DNA from: Aldehydirespirator sp963667505 | GTDB lineage: Bacteria > Actinomycetota > Acidimicrobiia > Acidimicrobiales > Aldehydirespiratoraceae | Length of the DNA: 64,000 nucleotides | Direction of reading: 5' to 3' | Assembly (NCBI GenBank): GCA_963667505.2 | Contig: OY763490.2 | Span: 434,001-498,000, forward strand | Shown here: piece after piece, positions 57,523-64,000 of the stretch | How the letters are laid out: each line of letters begins with the position of its first letter | Numbering within the stretch: position 1 is the stretch's first letter | Notes under the pieces: generated by a model | Databases searched by the model: none | Told to the model about the DNA's origin: nothing | Seen by the model: the letters and a program-made list of their open reading frames with translations, nothing else | Translations under genes and position numbers: made by a program

Positions 57523-59783
57523 TCACCCGGCCACAGCGCCTGGCCGAGATCGCGGCCGATCTGGTGCATCACTTCGTCAACCGGGGCTTCAGGGGCAAGG
57601 CCATGTACGTGGCCATCGACAAGGCCACCGCGGTACGCATGTACGACCTGGTAGCCGCCGAGTGGGCCCGGTACCTGGGCGAGCTCGAGGACCGGCTGGC
57701 GGCCACTCCCGAGCTGGAGCGCCCGCACCTGGAGTCGCTGGTCGAGTTCATGCGCAGCACCGACATGGCCGTCGTCGTGTCGCAAGCCCAGAACGAGATG
57801 GCCGACATGGCCGAGGCCGGGCTCGACATCGCCAAGCACCGCAGGCGGATGGTTGACGAGGACCTCGACTCCAAGTTCAAGGACCCCGACGACCCGTTCC
57901 GGCTGGTGTTCGTGTGCGCCATGTGGCTCACCGGGTTCGACTCGCCGTCGACCTCGACGGTGTATCTCGACAAGCCGATGCGCAACCACCTGCTGATGCA
58001 GACCATCGCCAGAGCCAACCGGGTGTTCCCCGACAAGGACAGCGGCCTCATCGTCGACTACGTCGGCGTGTTCCGCAACCTGGAACGGGCCCTCGCCATC
58101 TACGGCGCCGACCGCATCGGCGTTGACGCTGTCGGCACAGGCGTCGGCTCGCCCATCCGGCCCAAGGACGAACTCATCGCCGAGTTGCACGCGGCGCTGG
58201 CCGAGATCGCCGAGTTCTGTGAAGCCAACGACATCGACCTCGCCGACCTGGCCGCCGCCCAAGGGTTCGAGTTCGTCGCCCTGCAGCAGGCCGCCGTGGA
58301 GGCGCTGCTGATCGACGAGCAGACCCGCCGCCGGTATGTGTCGCTGGCCCGGCAGGTCCGCAAGACCTTCAAGGCGCTGCTGCCCGATCCCGAAGCCATG
58401 GCAGTCGCCCACCGGGTGGCGGTCATCCGCTCGATCTCATCGAAGATCGAGTCGTCGACGGAGGCGCCCGACATCACCAGCGTGATGGACTCGGTGTCTG
58501 AGTTGCTCGACCGGTCAGTCGGGGCCACCGAGTACATCATCCGCTCTGCCGGCGGAGCCGACCCCCTCATCGACCTCAACCAGCTCGACTTCGAGCAACT
58601 CGCCCTGCGCTTCGCGGCCAACAAGCGCACCGTCGCCAGAGCAATCGAGAGAGACCTCGGGGCGCGTCTCGACGAAGCGCTGCGCAAGAACCCGACCCGG
58701 CTGGACCTTGCCGAGCGGTTCCGGCGTCTGCTCGACGAGTACAACTCCGGCACCCACAACCTCGAGGAGTTCCTGCGCCGCCTCAAGGCCATCAGCGACG
58801 CGCTGACTTACGAGGAGCAGCGAGCCGTCCGAGAGGACATGACCGAGGCGGAACTCGCCATCTTCGACCTGCTCTCCAAGCCCGAGCCCGAGTTGACCCA
58901 AGCCGAGGTGAGCAAGGTGAGGGGCGCAGCCAAGAGGCTGCTGGCCCACATCGAGGACAAGCTCGTCCTCGACTGGAAACGCCGCCAACAGACCCGATCC
59001 GCTGTGCGGGTCGCCATCGGCACCGTCCTCGACGAAGAACTACCGGCCGTCTACGGCCCTGAACTGTTCGACCGGAAGGTCGACGCGATCTTCGACCACA
59101 TCTACACCAGCTACTTCGACAACGGCGCAAGCGTCTACGACACCCCCGATGCCAGCCCGGACACAAGCGCGGCAGTGTTGACGATGCCGACGACCGCCGA
59201 AGACGTCAGCGACGATGTGCTCGCCCGGGTCCACTCCGATCCCGATCTGTTCGCAAGGCTCATGGAGACCGTCTTCGGCGCGAGCGCAACCTGGGCTTGC
59301 CCGACCGAGGAACTCCTGACCCGCGACGAGACGCGATCAATCGAGTACAAGCAGACCGCCCGCTGGAACGTCCGAGAGCAGCGCAGGGACAAGACGTTGG
59401 AGCAGGTCATCGTCAAGGCAGTCGCCGGGATGCTCAACGACCGGGGCGGCACCTTGCTGATCGGCGTCACCGACGACCGCCAGCCCGTCGGCCTCCACGA
59501 CGACTACGCCCAAGTCAAGCCCCCCAACGCCGACGGCTTCGTCAACTGGTTGGACACCCTCTTCGAGCACAGCCTCGGCCACGCAGGCGCCAACCGCCTG
59601 ACCATCCGCATCGACCAAGTCAACGGCCGCGATGTCTGCCGCATCGACGTCCCAGCCAGCACCCGCCCCATCAGAGTCAAGAACAAGAACGGCCCCGACA
59701 TCCTCTACCAACGCCGCAACAACTCGACCCGAGCCGTCCCCGACGACGAGATCGACACCTTCATCGCGGAGCGGTTCGGCTGA
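57190..59783 (+). pseudogene. hsdR: type I restriction enzyme R subunit, internally deleted, with AlbA_2 domain
   Basis: HsdR cuts DNA after ATP-driven translocation. Here the nuclease domain and Walker A are missing at the 5' end. After FTLIHKFVPPEKGQ and MPVL the sequence jumps, out of frame, to LLEEAALDDAQERAVAQRF, omitting the DEAD-type motif II and motif III region of roughly 120 residues. From there to the end it is intact: GKAMYVAIDKATAVRMYDLV, WLTGFDSPSTSTVYLDKPM, QTIARANRVFPDKDSGLIVDY, a helical region, and an AlbA_2/Schlafen-type domain (SIEYKQTARWNV, GGTLLIGVTDD, GRDVCRIDVPAS). No hsdM or hsdS is nearby. It cannot restrict DNA. Confidence 0.88.
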
Positions 59784-59828
59784 CGAGAGCCTGGAGCCGC
59801 GCCGTGACGCCGTCGCTGGGGCGGCGGG

Positions 59829-60089
59829 CTAGGCCCTTGCCAGCACTCCGCTGTTCGAGCACGGCGAGCTGAAGCCGACGACCTTCAGTTCGCTCCAGTC
59901 TGCCAACACCTCGACGGCGCCCTTCACGGCCAGATCCAGTGAGGCTGCACGCTTGACGAAGTGGATGTAGTGGTGCCCGTTCCTAGTGGCGTGGCCGGTG
60001 GCCCCGGAGCGTGACGCGACCCACTCGGAGAATTCGTCGTCGGAGCAGTCGGGGCCCACAGCCTCGAGAGTGAACCGGTACTTGGTCAT
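59829..60089 (-). CDS. hypothetical 86-residue protein
   Basis: The protein starts MTKYRFTLEAVGPDCSDDEF and reads as a small alpha/beta domain with HHYIHFVKRAASLDLAVKGAVEVL and a strand LKVVGFSSPC. A strong AGGAG lies six to seven bases before its ATG on the minus strand, which supports a real gene. I do not recognise the family. It stands alone between the restriction remnant and argC, transcribed towards the remnant. Confidence 0.6.
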   Translation of the reverse strand: MTKYRFTLEAVGPDCSDDEFSEWVASRSGATGHATRNGHHYIHFVKRAASLDLAVKGAVEVLADWSELKVVGFSSPCSNSGVLARA

Positions 60090-60164
60090 GGGCGACTCCT
60101 AGCGCCGCTCATCAGGGTACCTCGTGCGGGCATTGGGCCATGTCGGCACGGATGGCGGCAGCGT

Positions 60165-60214
60165 GATATACATCACCGTTGAAAATATTTTCTAAATCCT
60201 GAGAAAAGTTGCAC
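60165..60214 (+). promoter_or_regulatory. AT-rich palindromes upstream of argC, possible operator
   Basis: GAAAATATTTTC (60181-60192) is a perfect 12-bp palindrome and TGATATACATCA just before it is a near palindrome. They are the most AT-rich bases in the window and lie 20-50 bp upstream of the -35 box, a plausible ArgR-type site; the sequence does not match a consensus I can state with confidence. Confidence 0.35.
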
Positions 60215-60237
60215 CATCGATGTTGGCCCGCTAATAT
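60209..60237 (+). promoter_or_regulatory. argC promoter
   Basis: TTGCAC (60209-60214), a 17-base spacer and TAATAT (60232-60237) make the best sigma70-type promoter in the window. The ATG at 60244 follows the -10 by six bases, so the message is probably leaderless. Confidence 0.7.
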
Positions 60238-60243
60238 CGCGTG

Positions 60244-61278
60244 ATGCACAGGGTGGCTGTCGTTGGGGCTTCGGGGTTCACGGGGGCGGAACTGCTGCGG
60301 ATCTGCGCGGCCCATCCTGGCCTCGAGGTGGCCGCGGCCACGGGCGATTCGATGGCTGGCCGGGCGGTGGCGGACGTCTATCCGAGCCTGGCTCCGGCCT
60401 ACGGCGGCACCGAGTTCGTGCCCTATGAGCCGGGCGTGGCGGCTGGCTGCGATCTGGCCTTCTGCGCGCTGCCTCACGGAGCCTCGCAGTCGGTAGTACC
60501 GGGGCTGCGAGACGATGTGAAGCATGTCGTCGATCTCGCCGCCGACTTCCGGCTGGACGACGCCGGCCTCTACCCGGCGTGGTACGGTGCCGAGCACACC
60601 GCGCCGGAGTTGCTCGACGAGTTCGTGTACGGCCTGCCCGAGCTGTTCCGCGACGACGTCAAGGACGCCGAGTTGGTGGCCGCGCCCGGCTGCTACGTCA
60701 CCACGGCGGCGCTGGCGCTGGCTCCGCTAGTAGCCGCGGGCGCGGTCGAGCCGCAGGGGATCGTCGTCGACGCGGCCAGCGGCGTCTCCGGTGCCGGGAG
60801 GCCGCCCAAGCCGAACACCACCTTCTGCGCGGTGGACGAGGACTTCACCGCCTATGGCCTGCTTACCCACCGCCACACCCCTGAGATCGAGATGGCGGTG
60901 TCCCGCCACGCCGGAAGCGACGTGCAGGTGCTGTTCACGCCGCATCTGGCGCCCATGAACCGGGGCATCCTGGCCACCTGCTACGCCCGGCCGGCCGCAC
61001 CGACCAGCACCGACGCGGTCCTCGGCCTGCTGTCGGAGGCCTACCGGGGCGAGCCGTTCGTGGTGGTGAGCGAGCGGTCGCCGTCCACCAAGGCGACGCT
61101 GGGGTCCAACAGCGTCCACCTCACCGCCAGAGCCGATGCCCGCACCGGCTGGGTGCTCGTGATCGCTGCGCTCGACAACCTGGTCAAGGGAGCGTCGGGC
61201 CAAGCCTTGCAGTGCGCCAATCTGGCGCTCGGCCTTGACGAGACCGCCGGTCTGGCCTCGGCGGGGATCTATCCCTAG
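60244..61278 (+). CDS. argC: N-acetyl-gamma-glutamyl-phosphate reductase
   Basis: ArgC reduces N-acetylglutamyl phosphate to the semialdehyde. The 344-residue protein has the NADP loop VAVVGASGFTGAELLRI, CALPHGASQ, VVDLAADFRL, the catalytic cysteine in VAAPGCYVTTAALAL, GVSGAGRPPK, FTPHLAPMNRGI and LVKGASGQALQ. ATG 60244 is taken as the start because the -10 box stands six bases before it; GTG 60241 is adjacent. It opens an arg operon. Confidence 0.96.
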   Translation: MHRVAVVGASGFTGAELLRICAAHPGLEVAAATGDSMAGRAVADVYPSLAPAYGGTEFVPYEPGVAAGCDLAFCALPHGASQSVVPGLRDDVKHVVDLAADFRLDDAGLYPAWYGAEHTAPELLDEFVYGLPELFRDDVKDAELVAAPGCYVTTAALALAPLVAAGAVEPQGIVVDAASGVSGAGRPPKPNTTFCAVDEDFTAYGLLTHRHTPEIEMAVSRHAGSDVQVLFTPHLAPMNRGILATCYARPAAPTSTDAVLGLLSEAYRGEPFVVVSERSPSTKATLGSNSVHLTARADARTGWVLVIAALDNLVKGASGQALQCANLALGLDETAGLASAGIYP

Positions 61279-61302
61279 GAGCCGCCATGACCCCCCATCC
61301 CA

Positions 61303-61350
61303 CAAGTGGCAGCGGGGAGTGCCGGTTTGGGCGTTCTGGGCTGCCAGTTC
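61303..61350 (+). repeat. 48-nt palindromic element, copy D0
   Basis: The left arm is diverged (AAGTGGCAGC), the core and right arm GCTGCCAGTTC are identical to the following copy D1. Confidence 0.8.
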
Positions 61351-61374
61351 GGCCGGTGCTGGTGGCTTCGGGAG

Positions 61375-61422
61375 GAATTGGCAGCGGGGAGTGCCGGTTT
61401 GGGCGTTCTGGGCTGCCAGTTC
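61375..61422 (+). repeat. 48-nt palindromic element, copy D1
   Basis: Arms GAATTGGCAGC and GCTGCCAGTTC enclose a core with GTGCCGGTTTGGGCGTT. It ends 18 bases before the argJ start and just before its GGAGG site. Confidence 0.88.
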
Positions 61423-61440
61423 GGATTGGAGGCAGTGACC

Positions 61441-62670
61441 GTGCCTGAGGCCAAGGTCTCGCCGCTCGCCCCCGCGGCCTTCCCCACGATGCCCGCCGTC
61501 GCCGGAGTGCGGCTGAGCACGGCCGCGGCCGGGATCCGCTATCAGGGCCGCGACGACGTGATGCTGGCCGAGTTGTCGGTGGGCAGCACGGTGGCTGGCG
61601 TGTTCACCCGGTCGCTGTGCACCGCCGCGCCGGTGGACTGGTGCCGCCACGCCCTGGCCGCCAGCTCGGGCCGGGGCCGGGCCATCATCGTCAACTCGGG
61701 CAACGCCAACGCCTTCACCGGCGCGGCCGGCTATCGGGTCGCCGAGCACACCGCCCAGTCCGTGGCATCGGCGCTGGGCGCCCAGGCCCACGAGGTGCTC
61801 GTCGCCTCCACCGGCGTGATCGGCGAGGACCTGCCCGTCGAGCGCATCGACGCTGCGCTGCCTGCACTCGTCGCCGGCCTCGCCGCCCCCGACCCGCAGG
61901 CATGGGAGGCGGCGGCGGCCGCCATGAGCACCACCGACACCTTTCCCAAGGGTGCGGCGGCACCCGTGGCAGGCACGAGCGCGCATGTGGCCGGAATCGC
62001 CAAGGGCAGCGGCATGATCGCCCCCGATATGGCCACCATGCTCGCGTTCGTGTTCACCGACCTTGCCATCGACGCCGAGACCGCCCAGGAGTGCCTGGTG
62101 GCGTCGGTGGAGAAGAGCTTCAACCGCGTCACCGTGGACTCCGACACCTCCACCAGCGACACCGTGCTGCTGGCCGCGACGGGCACGTCGGGACAACCCG
62201 CCGGCCTGCACATAGCGGATTTCCGAGAATCACTGGACGCAGTGATGCTGGATCTGGCCCACCAGATAGTGCGCGACGGAGAGGGCGCCACCAAGTTCGT
62301 GGCCGTCACCGTCACCGGCGCGGCCGACGACGCCGCCGCGGCCGCCATCGCCCGGGCGGTGGCCGACTCTCCGCTGGTGAAGACCGCCCTGGCCGCCTCC
62401 GACGCCAACTGGGGCCGGATCGTGGCCGCGGTCGGCAAGGCGGACCAGCGGGCCGACCGGGACCGGCTCTCGATCTGGATCGGCGACGAGCAATGCGCCG
62501 ACGGCGGCATGCTCAGGCCCGGCTACAGCGAGCAGCGGGCCACCGAGCACCTGCTCGGCGACAGCATCGACCTCCGGATCGACGTGGGCGTGGGCCGAGG
62601 AGAGGCCACGGTGTGGACCTGCGACCTCACCCACGGATACATCGACATCAACGCGGGGTACCGGACATGA
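61441..62670 (+). CDS. argJ: bifunctional ornithine acetyltransferase / N-acetylglutamate synthase
   Basis: ArgJ moves the acetyl group from N-acetylornithine to glutamate, recycling it. The 409-residue proenzyme has NSGNANAFTG, STGVIGEDLP, the autocleavage site in MIAPDMATMLAFVFTD between Ala and Thr, SFNRVTVDSDTSTSD, DGEGATKF and DANWGRIVAAVG. GTG 61441 has GGAGG eight bases upstream; GTG 61435 is in frame. It is separated from argC by palindromic elements and overlaps argB as ATGA. Confidence 0.95.
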   Translation: MPEAKVSPLAPAAFPTMPAVAGVRLSTAAAGIRYQGRDDVMLAELSVGSTVAGVFTRSLCTAAPVDWCRHALAASSGRGRAIIVNSGNANAFTGAAGYRVAEHTAQSVASALGAQAHEVLVASTGVIGEDLPVERIDAALPALVAGLAAPDPQAWEAAAAAMSTTDTFPKGAAAPVAGTSAHVAGIAKGSGMIAPDMATMLAFVFTDLAIDAETAQECLVASVEKSFNRVTVDSDTSTSDTVLLAATGTSGQPAGLHIADFRESLDAVMLDLAHQIVRDGEGATKFVAVTVTGAADDAAAAAIARAVADSPLVKTALAASDANWGRIVAAVGKADQRADRDRLSIWIGDEQCADGGMLRPGYSEQRATEHLLGDSIDLRIDVGVGRGEATVWTCDLTHGYIDINAGYRT

Positions 62671-63554
62671 CCGACGAGGCGCACGGCTTCGAGCCCGAGC
62701 GGCGGGCCCGGGCGCTCGTGGAGGCGCTGCCCTACATCCAGCGCTTCCGGGGATCGGTGGTGGTCGTCAAGTACGGCGGCCACGCCATGGCCGATTCGGC
62801 GCTGGCAGCCTCGTTCGCCCGCGACATCGTGTTAGTGCGCTCCGTGGGGCTGAATCCGGTAGTGGTCCACGGCGGCGGGCCCCAGATCGGCGAGCACCTG
62901 GCCCGGCTGGGCAAGCAGAGCGAGTTCCGCGACGGCCTGCGGGTCACCGACGCCGACACTCTCGACGTGGCCCGGATGGTGCTGGTCGGCAAGGTCGGCC
63001 GCGACATCGTCAGCGCCATCAACGCTGGCGGGGGAGCCGCCCTGGGACTCTCCGGCGAGGACGGCCGCCTCGTGACCGCGGTGCGCAGGGATCCCGCTCT
63101 CGGCTTCGTGGGTGACGTGGCCGCGGTCGATCCCAGCGTGATCGAGCGGCTCATGGCTGAACAGATCATCCCGGTGGTCTCCTCGATCGGCGCCGATGAG
63201 CAGGGGCAGGCGTACAACATCAACGCCGACACCATGGCGGCGGCCCTCGCCGGAGCGCTCGGGGCAGCCAAGGTCGTGTACCTCACCGACGTGCCCGGCC
63301 TGCTTGTCGACCCGGCAGAGGTGTCGTCGCTGGTGAGCCGGGCCAGCGTCGCCGAGGTCGAGGCCATGATCGCCTCGGGCGCGGTCAGCGGCGGGATGAT
63401 CCCCAAGGCCCGCGCCTGCATCGACGCCGTGCGTCAGGGCGCCGACTCGGCGCACATGCTCGACGGTCGGATCCCCCACGCCGTGCTGCTCGAGCTCTTC
63501 ACCGACGCGGGCATCGGCACGATGATCACACGCGACCAGGAGGACCAGCCATGA
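62667..63554 (+). CDS. argB: acetylglutamate kinase
   Basis: ArgB phosphorylates N-acetylglutamate. The 295-residue amino-acid kinase has VVVVKYGGHAM, NPVVVHGGGPQIGEHL, the substrate loop with FRDGLRVTDADTLDVARMVL, NINADTMAAALAGALGA, VYLTDVPGLL and GGMIPKARACIDAV. Overlaps with argJ and argD suggest strict co-translation. It has an N-terminal helix of the kind found in arginine-inhibited hexameric forms, so feedback inhibition is likely. Confidence 0.96.
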   Translation: MTDEAHGFEPERRARALVEALPYIQRFRGSVVVVKYGGHAMADSALAASFARDIVLVRSVGLNPVVVHGGGPQIGEHLARLGKQSEFRDGLRVTDADTLDVARMVLVGKVGRDIVSAINAGGGAALGLSGEDGRLVTAVRRDPALGFVGDVAAVDPSVIERLMAEQIIPVVSSIGADEQGQAYNINADTMAAALAGALGAAKVVYLTDVPGLLVDPAEVSSLVSRASVAEVEAMIASGAVSGGMIPKARACIDAVRQGADSAHMLDGRIPHAVLLELFTDAGIGTMITRDQEDQP

Positions 63555-64000
63555 GCAGGGCCGCGCTGATGAACAACTACGGCGTCCCGCCGGTCACTTT
63601 CGTGAGCGGCGACGGCGCCGAGCTGACCGACGACCGCGGCCGCCGCTATCTCGACTTCCTGTGCGGACTGGCGGTGACCGGGCTCGGCCACGCCCACCCG
63701 GCCGTGACCGACGCCGTGGCCGCTCAGGCGGCCACGCTCATCCACACCTCCAACCTGTTCGCCAACGAGCCCACCGCCGAGGTGGTCGACACCCTCGACC
63801 GGCTGATCCGCTCAGGCCCCGGCGGCGACGCCGAACCGGGTCGGATCCTGTTCCAGAACTCGGGCGCCGAGGCGGTCGAAGCTGCTCTGAAGCTGGTCCG
63901 CAAGCACCAGCGCCGCGGCCGCCATGTCGTGGTCAGCGCCTACGGCTCGTTCCACGGCCGGACGCTGGCCGCGCTGACCGCCACCGGCCAGCCCGACAAA
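63551..64000 (+). CDS. argD: acetylornithine aminotransferase (3' end outside window)
   Basis: ArgD converts N-acetylglutamate semialdehyde to N-acetylornithine using pyridoxal phosphate. The first 150 residues are in the window: MNNYGVPPVTFVSGDGAELT, RRYLDFLCGLAVTGLGHAHP, LIHTSNLFANEP, FQNSGAEAVEAALKLVRKH and SAYGSFHGRTLAALTATG, where the SGAEA and FHGRT motifs bind the cofactor phosphate. The lysine that binds PLP lies beyond the edge. ATG 63551 overlaps the argB stop. Confidence 0.95.
   Translation, partial: MSRAALMNNYGVPPVTFVSGDGAELTDDRGRRYLDFLCGLAVTGLGHAHPAVTDAVAAQAATLIHTSNLFANEPTAEVVDTLDRLIRSGPGGDAEPGRILFQNSGAEAVEAALKLVRKHQRRGRHVVVSAYGSFHGRTLAALTATGQPDK

Overview
The window is GC-rich chromosomal core DNA of an actinobacterium, with almost every gene on the + strand and many 4-bp ATGA/GTGA overlaps. 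The gene order is a patchwork of classic actinobacterial blocks: queA-tgt-yajC-secD-secF-rel, hisS-aspS-rarA, alaS-ruvX-mltG-aroE-prepilin peptidase-aroB-pepP-efp-nusB, pyrR-pyrB-pyrC-carA-carB-pyrD-pyrF-mihF-gmk-rpoZ-coaBC-metK-priA, def-fmt-rsmB, hisG, infC-rpmI-rplT-spoU-pheS-pheT and argC-argJ-argB-argD. A mycobacterial-type integration host factor, a helicase-dead PriA and GTG/TTG/ATA starts fit Actinobacteria. Acidimicrobiia is my best guess but it is an inference; no rRNA or tRNA gene is present to test it. Layout: 0-10 kb queuosine insertion, Sec accessory subunits, (p)ppGpp synthetase and HisRS; secF carries a one-base frameshift, and a 0.93-kb stretch after rel holds only gene remnants. 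10-25 kb aminoacyl-tRNA synthetases, DNA maintenance, cell-wall glycan chain termination, shikimate enzymes, elongation factor P and NusB. 25-27 kb a short minus-strand island with a SnoaL-like protein, a HAD phosphatase and a broken metallophosphoesterase. 27-36 kb the complete de novo UMP pathway, headed by a PyrR gene with a recognisable PyrR-binding RNA hairpin over its ribosome binding site. 36-47 kb nucleoid, nucleotide, coenzyme A, S-adenosylmethionine and replication-restart genes, a divergent pair of methylase and deformylase genes, then formyltransferase and RsmB. 47-55.6 kb molybdopterin-type protein, HisG, translation genes and PheRS. 55.6-60 kb the only clear accessory island: a VapBC45-like toxin-antitoxin pair, a 225-bp duplicate of the antitoxin fused to a wrecked type I restriction gene, and an unknown small protein. 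60-64 kb arginine biosynthesis. Three sequence-level themes run across the window. First, many genes have a TANNNT hexamer 6-8 nt before the start codon, as expected of leaderless mRNAs; in three places (rel, rarA, pheS) this signal points to a short upstream reading frame instead of the main gene. Second, gene ends are repeatedly copied, stop codon included, into the following intergenic DNA (tgt, rarA, aroE, carB, rpoZ, priA), and gene starts show in-frame or near-in-frame tandem copies (queA, pheS, pyrF, spoU, fmt). Third, a conserved 48-nt palindromic element with an outer stem (GAATTGGCAGC / GCTGCCAGTTC) and an inner hairpin occurs at four intergenic sites, always in the same orientation as the flanking genes, alone or in tandem; I do not recognise it as a named repeat. 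A second inverted-repeat family occurs twice. No CRISPR array, prophage, complete insertion sequence, tRNA or rRNA was seen.
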